This document shows positions 34,784 through 43,334 of a DNA stretch of 64,000 nucleotides, piece after piece. Within the stretch, counting starts at the first letter, position 1. The number at the start of each line of letters is the position of its first letter. The translations under genes and the position numbers were made by a program. The notes beneath the pieces are model-generated. The model worked only from the letters and a program-made list of their open reading frames with translations. It was not told the origin of the DNA and searched no databases. This DNA comes from ATM1 sp003577165 (lineage in GTDB: Bacteria; Armatimonadota; Fimbriimonadia; Fimbriimonadales; ATM1), in contig SZPM01000004.1 in NCBI GenBank assembly GCA_030263715.1, positions 1-64,000 on the forward strand, read 5' to 3'.

Positions 34784-37700
34784 ATGAAGATTGACACATT
34801 TTTCCGGCGCATCTTCGACAAGAGCGAAGATGAGACAAAGCGCCTCCTGCCGGTCGTTGAACAAGTAAACGCCCTCGAATCGAAATTCGAGGCGATGTCG
34901 CATGACGAGATCGCCAAGGCGAGCGAGGAACTGAAGGCGCGCGCAAAGAGTGGCGTCCCGCTGGATGATTTGATGCCCGAAGCGTTTGCCCTCGTCAGGG
35001 AGGCTTCTAAGCGCACTCTGCACATGCGCCACTTCGACGTGCAGGTACTGGGCGCCGCCGTACTCCACGAAGGCAAGATTGCAGAGATGAAGACGGGCGA
35101 AGGAAAGACGCTCGTCGCGACCATGCCGCTGTATTTGAACGCTCTCACAGGCCGAGGCGTTCACCTCGTCACGGTCAACGATTATCTCGCGCGGCGCGAC
35201 GCGGTGTGGATGGGCCCCATCTATCATATGCTAGGGCTGTCTGTTGGCGTCATCCAAGGACAGTCGCCTGAGACGGACGAGTTGGGTGGAAGTTATCGAT
35301 ATGTGCCCGGCGCACAGCATCGAGATCCGCGCTATTCGAACTTGGTTGACTGTTCACGACGCGAAGCCTACGAGTGCGATGTCGTCTACGGCACCAACCA
35401 CGAGTTTGGATTCGATTACCTTCGCGACAACATGGCGATGAGCGTCGAAGACCTCTCGATGCGAGAACTTCACTATGCGATCGTCGACGAAGTCGACAGC
35501 ATCTTGGTCGACGAGGCGCGAACCCCGCACATCATCAGCGGACCCTCTTCGGAAGACGTTACCATCTACAAGAAGATCAACGACGTGGTCGCACGGCTTC
35601 AGAAGGGAGGAAAGGAGGAGCAGCCGGGTGACCACTACACGGTGGACAAGAAGAACCACTCTGCAAACCTGACCGAAGCCGGCTACGACCGGGTCGAAGA
35701 ACTTCTCGGGATTGACAATCTCGCCAATCACCCGGACCTGATGCACTACATCAACGCATCGATCAAAGCCCAGGGGCTCTTCGAGCGTGACGTCGAATAC
35801 GTCGTGAAAGACGGCCAAGTCATCCTGGTCGACGAGAACACGGGCCGCTTGATGTTCGGCCGCAGACTGAGTGATGGCATCCATCAGGCTCTCGAGGCGA
35901 AGGAAGGGGTGACAGTCCAGCGTGAAAGTCAGACGGTGGCCGTCATCACATTCCAGAATCTGTTCCGTCTTTACGAGAAACTCGCCGGCATGACGGGCAC
36001 GGCGAAGACGGAAGAAGACGAATTCCGAAAAATCTACGGTCTCGAAGTCGTGTCCGTTCCGCCTCACCGAACGATGATCCGAGCGGATCATCCGGATGTC
36101 GTCTTCAAAACGGAAGAAGCGAAGTTTCGGGCGATCTCAAGAGAAATCCTTCGCCTCTATACCAAGCAGCAGCCCGTGCTGGTGGGAACGAGATCCATCG
36201 AGATGTCGGAGCGGATCAGCCGTCGGTTGCAGGCGGACATGCTCCAGAAAATGCTGCTGGCCGAGCGGATCAAGGTCGCGGTCGAGAGCGAGAAGGGGTC
36301 GTCAAAGAAGGACAAGCACGAGGCGTACAAGCAGATCTCGACGTCGCTCGACGACGCCAAGATGCGGACGCTTCAGGACGCAGCGCGCAGTCTCAACCTG
36401 CCGCACGATCCGCTCGCTGATGACCTGGCAAATTGGTTCCTCACCTACTTCGAAGTTTCGAAAGAGAATCGACAGTATCTCGATGAGGCATTGCGACACG
36501 GAATTCCGCACAACGTCTTGAACGCGAAGTTCCACGAGAAGGAAGCGCTCATCATCGCGGAGGCGGGACGTAAGGGCGCAGTCACGATCGCGACGAACAT
36601 GGCGGGCCGCGGCGTGGACATCCTGCTCGGAGGGCGCGTGAAGTCGGACGAGATTCAGTTCTCGCAAGGCTCCGACGACGAGTTCTCCGCGGAGACATTT
36701 GCGACTCACCGCCGGGGGGGCTTGGAAAGGGCCGCTCCGCCCCTGCCTCTCGATGAGCAGGAGCGCCAAGAAGCGGCCGAAGAGGTTCGCAAACTCGGCG
36801 GCCTCTACATCCTCGGCACTGAGCGTCACGAGAGCCGACGAATTGACAATCAGTTGCGAGGCCGCTCCGGTCGTCAAGGTGATCCCGGCGAGAGCCGCTA
36901 CTTCGTGTCGCTCGAAGACCAACTGTGGAAAATCTTTAACCCGAAGATGATGGAGAACCCGCTCCTGAAAGCGTGGCCGGACTTCGAAGAAGTGCACGCA
37001 AAGTTTTTGAGCGGGATGATCGAGAAAACTCAAAAGCGAATCGAGACGCATTTGTTCGAGTACCGGAAGAACGTCCTCGAATACGACGACGTGCTGAACG
37101 CTCAGAGAGAGCACGTTTACAGCATGCGACGCGAGTATCTGTTAGGAAAGGATCCGCGTCCGCTCATCGAGGAGTACATTCGGGAGGCCATCGAGGAAGT
37201 CGTGATGAAGTACGCTCCCGACGGCATCGATCGCACGACTTGGGACTTCCATGCGCTCTATCGCGATCTGCTTGGCATCTTTCCTGCAGTGGATTACGGC
37301 GGCCCGGGCGATTTCGAGGGCCACAAGGACACGGCCGACGTCACGGAGATCGCGACGAACTGGGCTCTCGAAGCCTATCGGCGTCGAGAGGAGGAACTGG
37401 GCGATGACTTCCGGCTCGTCGAACGCTTCGTGCTTCTGCAGGCGATTACGCGCAAGTGGACTGAGCACCTCCAGTTAGTCGAAAGACTTCGAGAGGGAAT
37501 CGGACTCCGAGGCTACGGGCAGGTCGATCCGCTGATTGCCTTCCGCAAAGAGTCGCATCAGATTTTCGAGGACACGATGCGCGGCGTTCGGGACCTGACC
37601 GTGATGGGGATATACCGAACCACCGTGCAGCGGCAGGCCGAACCGAAACCGCAGATGCAGAGAATCGACGGCGCAAAAACGACACCTGTCGCAGGATCTG

Positions 37701-37804
37701 GAAACGGCGAAATCGACTGGAAGAGCGTCAAGCGCAACGACCCCTGCCCCTGCGGGAGCGGTAAGAAGTTCAAGCACTGTCACTACCGCGAAGTCAACGG
37801 TTAG
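34784..37804 (+). CDS. secA: Preprotein translocase ATPase SecA
   Basis: SecA drives protein export through SecYEG. At 1,006 residues it is longer than the usual ~840-900. Motifs: Walker A MKTGEGKTLVATMP (~102-115), YGTNHEFGFDYLRDNM, VDEVDSILVDEARTP (Walker B), ATNMAGRGVDILLGG and TERHESRRIDNQLRGRSGRQ. The C-terminal zinc motif is RNDPCPCGSGKKFKHCH. Nucleotide-binding domain 2 carries an extra ~90-residue, charged, helical segment between RSIEMSERISRRL (~467) and GIPHNVLNAKFHEKEAL (~572). A smaller insert follows GVIQGQSPE. The 3' end overlaps the convergent EI24 gene by 11 bp. Confidence 0.97.
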   Translation: MKIDTFFRRIFDKSEDETKRLLPVVEQVNALESKFEAMSHDEIAKASEELKARAKSGVPLDDLMPEAFALVREASKRTLHMRHFDVQVLGAAVLHEGKIAEMKTGEGKTLVATMPLYLNALTGRGVHLVTVNDYLARRDAVWMGPIYHMLGLSVGVIQGQSPETDELGGSYRYVPGAQHRDPRYSNLVDCSRREAYECDVVYGTNHEFGFDYLRDNMAMSVEDLSMRELHYAIVDEVDSILVDEARTPHIISGPSSEDVTIYKKINDVVARLQKGGKEEQPGDHYTVDKKNHSANLTEAGYDRVEELLGIDNLANHPDLMHYINASIKAQGLFERDVEYVVKDGQVILVDENTGRLMFGRRLSDGIHQALEAKEGVTVQRESQTVAVITFQNLFRLYEKLAGMTGTAKTEEDEFRKIYGLEVVSVPPHRTMIRADHPDVVFKTEEAKFRAISREILRLYTKQQPVLVGTRSIEMSERISRRLQADMLQKMLLAERIKVAVESEKGSSKKDKHEAYKQISTSLDDAKMRTLQDAARSLNLPHDPLADDLANWFLTYFEVSKENRQYLDEALRHGIPHNVLNAKFHEKEALIIAEAGRKGAVTIATNMAGRGVDILLGGRVKSDEIQFSQGSDDEFSAETFATHRRGGLERAAPPLPLDEQERQEAAEEVRKLGGLYILGTERHESRRIDNQLRGRSGRQGDPGESRYFVSLEDQLWKIFNPKMMENPLLKAWPDFEEVHAKFLSGMIEKTQKRIETHLFEYRKNVLEYDDVLNAQREHVYSMRREYLLGKDPRPLIEEYIREAIEEVVMKYAPDGIDRTTWDFHALYRDLLGIFPAVDYGGPGDFEGHKDTADVTEIATNWALEAYRRREEELGDDFRLVERFVLLQAITRKWTEHLQLVERLREGIGLRGYGQVDPLIAFRKESHQIFEDTMRGVRDLTVMGIYRTTVQRQAEPKPQMQRIDGAKTTPVAGSGNGEIDWKSVKRNDPCPCGSGKKFKHCHYREVNG

Positions 37805-38486
37805 TCTCGAGTTGCTGGCGACACAGAATGGTGCCGCCTGCGACCATTCCCGGGATAAGGAAGACGAACAGGAACGGAATCGTTGAGGCGAACGCCGAGG
37901 CAGCGATATATCCGGGCGCCGCTCGCGATCTGAACACTTGATTCATCTGGCCGCCGATGGAGATGCCTCGGCGAAGGTACGCGCAGGAACTAAAGTCGAG
38001 CAGGCAGAGCAGGCCCGTCGTCACCGCAATGCTGATCCCGCAGAAGGGGCTCAGAACGAGACCAACTACGAACAGCATCGCGCTAATCCCGATCCTGGCC
38101 ACAGCATCCCATAGAAGCAGCCCGCAGCCAGCAGAGGACCTCGGCACGCTGCCGAACACGATTTCCTCGACCTTCGCCGAGAGAGAATCCCAGAACAGCG
38201 CACTGAACAAGCCAATAACGCCGACAAAGGTGAGATTCGCGAACAAGGCGCATACTGCAATCCAGAGCAGGTTCCCGAGCCAGCCGACCACCGTGCCGAT
38301 GAGCCCATCGCCCGCGATCCTGTCCTTAAGAAGCGGAATCAGCCAATAGAGCCCACCGAAAAAGATGCCCGCGTATAACAGTGCAGCGAGGAGGAGGGGG
38401 ATGAACACGTACGGCCAGAGGCGCTTTGAAACGAGCACCAGCCAGACTCCACGCAGTAGCGCTGCCATGAAGGAAGTACGTTGCAA
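37794..38486 (-). CDS. EI24/CysZ-like integral membrane protein
   Basis: A 230-residue polytopic membrane protein with about five to six hydrophobic helices. It opens MAALLRGVWLVLVSKRLWPYVFIPLLL, the pattern of EI24-domain (formerly DUF540) proteins. The middle SLSAKVEEIVFG loop is also typical of the group. CysZ is a sulfate channel in Escherichia; the substrate here is unknown. It is divergent from ppa and overlaps the end of secA. Confidence 0.72.
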   Translation of the reverse strand: MQRTSFMAALLRGVWLVLVSKRLWPYVFIPLLLAALLYAGIFFGGLYWLIPLLKDRIAGDGLIGTVVGWLGNLLWIAVCALFANLTFVGVIGLFSALFWDSLSAKVEEIVFGSVPRSSAGCGLLLWDAVARIGISAMLFVVGLVLSPFCGISIAVTTGLLCLLDFSSCAYLRRGISIGGQMNQVFRSRAAPGYIAASAFASTIPFLFVFLIPGMVAGGTILCRQQLETNR

Positions 38487-38513
38487 AGCGGCGGTCGGAT
38501 TCGGGGCCTAAGG

Positions 38514-38519
38514 TAGCAT
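38514..38519 (+). promoter_or_regulatory. -10-like box TAGCAT before ppa, apparently leaderless
   Basis: TAGCAT is followed by 6 nt (CTTCGC) and then the ppa ATG, the geometry for transcription starting at the initiation codon. No Shine-Dalgarno sequence is visible. Confidence 0.4.
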
Positions 38520-38525
38520 CTTCGC

Positions 38526-39029
38526 ATGTCCCTCGCCAATGTCGAGATCGGCGATCTCGCGCCTGACGTGGTGAACTGCATCATCGAAATCCCAAAAGGC
38601 AGTTCGAACAAATACGAGATCGATATGGAGAGCGGTGTGGTTCGGCTTGACCGAGTTCTCTATTCTCCCCTGTTCTATCCTTACGACTACGGTTTCATTC
38701 CTCAGACCATTTACACGGATGGAGACCCCCTCGATCTCTTAGTGCTCATCTCGCACCCGACGTTTCCCGGCTGCGTCGTCGAGGTCCGGCCGATCGGCAT
38801 TCTCGGCATGAGGGACGAAAAGGGAAGGGATGACAAAGTGCTCGCCGTCGCCACGCGGGACCCTCGATTCAGCGGGATCATGTCACTCGAGGACTTGGGT
38901 GAGCACACACGAAAGGAGATCGTGCACTTCTTCGAAGTGTACAAAGAATTGGAGGACAAGACGGTGGAGGTGCTCGGCTGGGAGGGGGCGGAGACAGCCA
39001 AGGAACTCATCAGTCGGTTCCGCATCTAA
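38526..39029 (+). CDS. ppa: Inorganic pyrophosphatase (family I)
   Basis: Soluble Mg2+-dependent pyrophosphatase that hydrolyses PPi to phosphate and pulls biosynthetic reactions forward. The 167 residues include NCIIEIPKGSSNKYEIDMESG, YDYGFIPQTIYTDGDPLDLLVL (the DGDPxD metal signature) and GRDDKVLAVATRDP. The length and order are standard for hexameric bacterial PPases. The stop overlaps the next start by one base (TAATG). Confidence 0.97.
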   Translation: MSLANVEIGDLAPDVVNCIIEIPKGSSNKYEIDMESGVVRLDRVLYSPLFYPYDYGFIPQTIYTDGDPLDLLVLISHPTFPGCVVEVRPIGILGMRDEKGRDDKVLAVATRDPRFSGIMSLEDLGEHTRKEIVHFFEVYKELEDKTVEVLGWEGAETAKELISRFRI

Positions 39030-39505
39030 TGGAATCGAAGGTCGAATTTCTGAGGAGATTGCAGGACCGGGCGTTTCGAAAGAGCCCGTGGCATTCGCTC
39101 TTGGGATCGCTTGACGGAGTCGAAGAGGATGTGTTCACATGGACACCGGACAAGTCGGAAGGATTTCCATGGATGAACGGATCTATTCAGGACATCCTCT
39201 ATCATGTGACCGGCGACAAACTCGTGCAATGCAGCCACGCCTTCGGCGATTCTTCTTTGACGTGGGACAATCTCAAGATCTGCAAGGCATCGTTGCCTGA
39301 AATGATCACGGATCTCATGCGAGCGCAGAGTGGCCTGGAGGAGATTACGAACCGTCTCAGTGACTCCGATCTGGAACGGAAAGTTGCGGGCTGGGGAGGG
39401 AAGCGGCAAACGGTAGAGCAGTTCCTGCTGATGCTCATCGAGCACGACTACTACCACGCAGGGCAAATCATATATGTCCGAAACATCGCTAAGCGAACGG
39501 GTTGA
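39029..39505 (+). CDS. DinB/YfiT-like four-helix protein
   Basis: A 158-residue DinB-superfamily protein, predicted to be a four-helix bundle with a metal site of three histidines. Candidates are SIQDILYHVTGDK (His on helix 2) and LIEHDYYHAGQIIYVRN (His pair on the last helix), the usual DinB positions. Members include thiol transferases (bacillithiol/mycothiol) and damage-inducible proteins; no specific activity can be given. It is translationally coupled to ppa and overlaps the next gene by 32 bp. Confidence 0.75.
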   Translation: MESKVEFLRRLQDRAFRKSPWHSLLGSLDGVEEDVFTWTPDKSEGFPWMNGSIQDILYHVTGDKLVQCSHAFGDSSLTWDNLKICKASLPEMITDLMRAQSGLEEITNRLSDSDLERKVAGWGGKRQTVEQFLLMLIEHDYYHAGQIIYVRNIAKRTG

Positions 39506-40118
39506 GGTGTACATCCTCGCGGCCGGTGAGGGAAGTCGCATCGGCGGTCATAAAGCGACGCTTCCGTTTGGAGACGGATCGTTGTTTAGAAGAGTCACAG
39601 ATGCGTTTCGGAACGCCAGCCTCAAGCGCATCCGAGTGATCGGGCGTACGACCGACGAAGACCTCGCTCGCGAAGCGAACCTACTCGGAGTGAGGTACAT
39701 CTTCAACCTCGATCCTGATCAGGGCATGGCCAGTTCGGTTTTGGAAGCGATCGACGACTGCCGTTCTCGTTGGGCAGCGCTTTGTCCGGTGGACATGCCG
39801 CTCCTCACTTCGGCGACCATCCGCGCGGTGCTTGCGGAACTCTCAGACGACTTCGCCTGCGTGCAGCCGGAGTCTGAAGGCAGACCGAAGCACCCTGTGC
39901 TCCTCCGCTCTTCGACATTCCTCAGCCTGCGTGAGCACCTTCGTCATGGCGGGACGCTCCGCGAATTCCTGCCGACGCTAGCGCGGAAGCTTGTCGCCTG
40001 CGGCTCCCCGAACGAGTTCCTCGACATCGACACCCCGGACGACTACGCCCGGCTTCTGTCCATCGCAGGATTCGGCCCGACGGGGCTTGGGTACAATCGC
40101 GGCTCCCCGGCGGAGTAG
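39474..40118 (+). CDS. MobA/MocA-like nucleotidyltransferase
   Basis: A 214-residue GT-A fold NTP transferase. The N-terminal YILAAGEGSRIGGHKATLPFGDGSL is the LAAGxSxRxGxxKxLLPxxG signature. CPVDMPLLTSATI carries the metal-binding Asp of the D-x-P motif, and NEFLDIDTPDDY closes the fold. Relatives activate molybdopterin (MocA/MobA) or sugars; molybdenum genes are not seen nearby, so the substrate is open. The start could instead be GTG 39507. The stop TAG lies inside the downstream tRNA gene. Confidence 0.78.
   Translation: MSETSLSERVEVYILAAGEGSRIGGHKATLPFGDGSLFRRVTDAFRNASLKRIRVIGRTTDEDLAREANLLGVRYIFNLDPDQGMASSVLEAIDDCRSRWAALCPVDMPLLTSATIRAVLAELSDDFACVQPESEGRPKHPVLLRSSTFLSLREHLRHGGTLREFLPTLARKLVACGSPNEFLDIDTPDDYARLLSIAGFGPTGLGYNRGSPAE
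40092..40097 (+). promoter_or_regulatory. -10 box TACAAT of the tRNA-Met gene
   Basis: TACAAT lies 11 nt before the mature tRNA 5' end, so transcription would begin about 5 nt upstream of it. The box sits within the last codons of the MobA-like gene. A -35 element is not clear. Confidence 0.45.
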
Positions 40119-40185
40119 CTCAGTTGGTTAGAGCATGCGGTTCATACCCGCAGGGTCGTCGGTTCGAGTCCGACCTCCGCTACCA
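40109..40185 (+). tRNA. tRNA-Met (CAT), elongator type
   Basis: A full 77-nt cloverleaf including an encoded CCA end. The acceptor stem is GGCGGAG/CTCCGCT with a terminal G-T pair. The D arm is GCTC...GAGC, the anticodon stem TGCGG/CCGCA, and the anticodon CAT is at 40143-40145. The T arm is GTCGG-TTCGAGT-CCGAC. The paired first position and the anticodon stem argue against initiator tRNA. tRNA-Ile2 (lysidine-modified CAT) is a less likely alternative. The genes on both sides terminate inside it. Confidence 0.96.
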
Positions 40186-42120
40186 CTCCTCTTCCCCAGG
40201 CTCCCTGAGTCGCAGATTCCTTCCGACCGCGTCACGCGGCGTGGGGATTCCGGCAAGAGGACAGAGAGATGGGATGACGTCCACGCCCTGGATGACGCCC
40301 AAATTTCGACTTTTCGTGATGCCAGGGCCGAGGGCATAGAAGATCGCGTTCATCGAGCGTCGCTCAGGCAGAAAGCCATGCGTGCCGGCGCCCAGCACCG
40401 GATCGGCATCCACGACCAATTTGTCGCTCAAGCCACCGGCCGGCTCATAGCCGGGCGCGAAGTCCAAATACAAGTCGCATCCTGCATCACCCCCCCCTCC
40501 AACGATCTCCGATGCGTCGTACACACGCCGGATGAGTTGGGTTCCGGTGGTTGGATCTTTCGCTGCAAGCAGAGCGGCCTTGGCCCGTTCGAGGACTTCG
40601 CTGCGGCGATCCGCGTCCACGACGCCATCCTTCCACGACTTGTCGTTGACTACGACTCCAATGTCCATCCACGGAGGAGAGAGGGCGAGGGAGTTGACGG
40701 AGATTTCACGACCGTCCGCGGTTACTGCAAGCCCTGCGTCGACGAGGATTCTATTGACAGAGACCCTCCTGGCGATCCCCTCCATCCCATGGTCGCTGAC
40801 CAACGCCACGATGGAAGTCGGCCCGGCTGCCTGAAGAACCCGTCCGAGCCACCTATCCGCGAGTTCGTAGAAACGCGCATAGACAGGCCAGAGTTCGTTG
40901 GCGAGATCCTGGTTGTGTCGTGGGCTGGATGGATCTAATACTCCCATGACAAGATGGCCAAACGTGTCGATGGCCGGACTGTAGTGGGTGATCAAGTCCG
41001 CATCGAAAAACCTCATCGCGTGCTCAAAGCCTTGCGAGAGCCTCTCGAAGTCGCGCTCCACAAGGAGAAGGAGCCGCTCCTCCGCTTCTCCCCCGCCTCC
41101 CTGCCAAAGTGTGGGCCCGAATCCCCCTTTCGCGTAGATTTCGCGTATCGGGAGATCGTGAAAACCTCCGGCCGCGAACACGTAAGCGCGCAGACGCGCT
41201 TCGTCACAGTGGCCCAGGAAGGCGTCGCAATCGCCTTGATACAGGAGAAAGCTGCTCATATCCGGTGTGAGGGACATGAGAGAAAAGGAAAGCAGACCCC
41301 AATCCGCGCCCTTACGGATTTCAATGGGGCTGCTGAACTTGATGTCCGGATAACTCATGTAAGCTGCAAACTTGAGAGCGTCGTCTTCGACCCGGTAAAT
41401 CGCGCACTCTTTGTACGTCCCATCCTCGCCGCGCGGAAAGAAGATGAGGAGATTGTCGTCTGCGACGCGGATGGCGAGTTCTTTCCCCTCGCGGCCGAGC
41501 CTCTTCGAGTCTACGAGGGCACGAACATCCGCGTAGACCTTTGGCGCGCTCAACTGCCTCTCGAATCCGCTCAAGGCGATGAACTTCGAAGGGAGTGCCC
41601 GGTAATCGCGACCCGCCTTCTCGTCGGCGGCCATCATTTCTCGGATCGCTGCTACGTAAGGATCGGGAGGATAGGACTGAGTCGCTGAGAGCAAAGCGAC
41701 GGATCGGCCGCCTTTGAGGGCGCTGAGCCAAACAGGCTCCGCCAGCAGCCCGTCGGACGAGAAACCGGATCGCGTTTCAACGACTGTGTGGTCTTTGCGC
41801 GGAAGGACGGGAACTTCGTTCCCCGTGATGCCGTTCAAGGCAGGCCATGCGCCCGTCCAGAGAACTGCGTGGCCAACGGCCGTGACAGACGGCATCCCCA
41901 TGACTACTCGATCTGCCCATGCTCCTTGCGCCTTCATGCGCGCGACGTTTGGAAGTCGGCCTTCATCCAGCAGGCGATCCACGACCCAGTCCGGCGCACC
42001 ATCCCAGCTCACGATCACGAGCCGCGATCCTTGCGCGTATGCCGACCACGCTATCAACCCCAAAGCCGCCGAACACAGGCAGCGAAAGACACTAGTTACA
42101 CACTTTCGCGACACTCTCAT
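40180..42120 (-). CDS. Alkaline-phosphatase-superfamily phosphodiesterase/pyrophosphatase, exported
   Basis: A 646-residue NPP/type I phosphodiesterase-like enzyme with an N-terminal signal peptide (CLCSAALGLIAWSAYAQG). Metal-site motifs of the superfamily are present: VIVSWDGAP (first Asp), SVTAVGHAVLWTGAWP with the Thr nucleophile, HYSPAIDTFGHLV (Asp, His), VSDHGMEG (Asp-His) and a late GTHGFLPE His. The substrate (nucleotide, lipid or sugar phosphate ester) is not predictable. ATG 42120 is preferred; GTG 42129 is possible. It follows hisC closely, and its stop codon lies in the tRNA-Met acceptor region. Confidence 0.85.
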   Translation of the reverse strand: MRVSRKCVTSVFRCLCSAALGLIAWSAYAQGSRLVIVSWDGAPDWVVDRLLDEGRLPNVARMKAQGAWADRVVMGMPSVTAVGHAVLWTGAWPALNGITGNEVPVLPRKDHTVVETRSGFSSDGLLAEPVWLSALKGGRSVALLSATQSYPPDPYVAAIREMMAADEKAGRDYRALPSKFIALSGFERQLSAPKVYADVRALVDSKRLGREGKELAIRVADDNLLIFFPRGEDGTYKECAIYRVEDDALKFAAYMSYPDIKFSSPIEIRKGADWGLLSFSLMSLTPDMSSFLLYQGDCDAFLGHCDEARLRAYVFAAGGFHDLPIREIYAKGGFGPTLWQGGGGEAEERLLLLVERDFERLSQGFEHAMRFFDADLITHYSPAIDTFGHLVMGVLDPSSPRHNQDLANELWPVYARFYELADRWLGRVLQAAGPTSIVALVSDHGMEGIARRVSVNRILVDAGLAVTADGREISVNSLALSPPWMDIGVVVNDKSWKDGVVDADRRSEVLERAKAALLAAKDPTTGTQLIRRVYDASEIVGGGGDAGCDLYLDFAPGYEPAGGLSDKLVVDADPVLGAGTHGFLPERRSMNAIFYALGPGITKSRNLGVIQGVDVIPSLCPLAGIPTPRDAVGRNLRLREPGEEEW

Positions 42121-42138
42121 TAAGACCACTTTCGCCTC

Positions 42139-43242
42139 TCAGGGGTTCAACATCTCGACCGCCTTTGGAAGGCTGGCCTCGAAGTGTTCCATCTCGTCGT
42201 CGGTTCCTGCGCTGATGCGTAGGCACGTGGGTCGGCCGAAAATGTCGCCAGTGCGCACGATGACGCCCTGACGCAGCAGCGCGTCGAATAGCGGCTTCGT
42301 ATCGAATGGAAATTCGGCCCAGACGAAGTTTGCGAAACTCTTGGTTGGCTTGCCTCCGCATGAGGAGACGGCGCGAGAGATGCGTTCGAGCGACTTGCGG
42401 TTGTGGTGCAGAGTGTTCTCGAGGTGCTCCCGATCGTACAAGGCTGCAGCCGCGGCGCGCTGCGCCAGCAGGTTGACGTTGAACGGCTCCCTCATTCTCT
42501 CGATGACATCCGCCGTCTCGGGAGGCAGAAACGCGAACCCGATTCGTAGTCCGGCGAGACCATAGGACTTGCTCAATGTCCGAAGGCCGATGATGTTGCG
42601 GCCCGCCTTGACGAGTTCGAGCGAGTCGGGTATTGCTTCGTCGCGCGCGAAGTCGAAGTACGCTTCGTCGAGCACGACGGTCGCGGTGCGGGGCACCGAG
42701 TCGAGGAAGCGGTCGAATTCCTCTCGCATGACGATCGTTCCCGTCGGGTTGTTTGGATTCGCGACCCAAACGAGCCTCGTACGATCGCTGCAGGCCGCGG
42801 CCATCGCTTCGAGGTCCATCCTCTCCGACGGATCGAGCGGAACGCTCTTGATGTCCGCCTGATTGAGAATTGCCGCCGCCGTGTACTGGATAAACGACGG
42901 ACTTCCTACGACGACTTCATCACCTGGCGAGAGGAAAGCCACCCCGAGGTAATGGATGAGTTCGTCGCTTCCGTTGCCGACAACCACGTTCTCAGGGGCC
43001 GCCCCAAACACGTCGCAGATCGCGCTCTTCACTTCGTACTGCGCAGCATCGGGATACCGATGTACGTCATCGAGGCACGCGCGCACGGCCGCCAGCGCCA
43101 GCGGAGAAGGTCCGATGGGGTTCTCGTTGCTCGCCAGTTTCGAGATCCTGTCGACTCCCAGTTCTCTCCTGAGTTCCTCGATCGGTTTTCCCGGTGAGTA
43201 CTTCCGGAGGTTCTCGAGGTGGGGTTTGGTCGCCTGCGGCAT
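42139..43242 (-). CDS. hisC: Histidinol-phosphate aminotransferase
   Basis: A 367-residue PLP-dependent class I/II aminotransferase that converts imidazole-acetol phosphate to histidinol phosphate. Signatures: KLASNENPIGPSPLALAA, GNGSDELIHYL, NPNNPTGTIV, VLDEAYFDFA, RTLSKSYGLAGLRIGF (PLP Lys in TLSKSYG) and TCLRISAGTDDEME. ATG 43242 is the family-consistent start; the frame runs 465 bp upstream without homology. A TAGAAT box lies 7 nt before the ATG. Related enzymes acting on aromatic amino acids cannot be excluded. Confidence 0.92.
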   Translation of the reverse strand: MPQATKPHLENLRKYSPGKPIEELRRELGVDRISKLASNENPIGPSPLALAAVRACLDDVHRYPDAAQYEVKSAICDVFGAAPENVVVGNGSDELIHYLGVAFLSPGDEVVVGSPSFIQYTAAAILNQADIKSVPLDPSERMDLEAMAAACSDRTRLVWVANPNNPTGTIVMREEFDRFLDSVPRTATVVLDEAYFDFARDEAIPDSLELVKAGRNIIGLRTLSKSYGLAGLRIGFAFLPPETADVIERMREPFNVNLLAQRAAAAALYDREHLENTLHHNRKSLERISRAVSSCGGKPTKSFANFVWAEFPFDTKPLFDALLRQGVIVRTGDIFGRPTCLRISAGTDDEMEHFEASLPKAVEMLNP

Positions 43243-43249
43243 CGGCGGG

Positions 43250-43255
43250 ATTCTA
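43250..43255 (-). promoter_or_regulatory. -10-like box TAGAAT for hisC, apparently leaderless
   Basis: Minus-strand TAGAAT ends 7 nt before ATG 43242 with no ribosome-binding site between. It lies in the 92-bp divergent interval with fliK. Confidence 0.4.
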
Positions 43256-43334
43256 ACATAGCGGTCGCCGACGGCCTGAACGATCCCCTGATTGCTGCCG
43301 ATGATCAGGTTGGTACACCCAAGGAGGTACTGCC

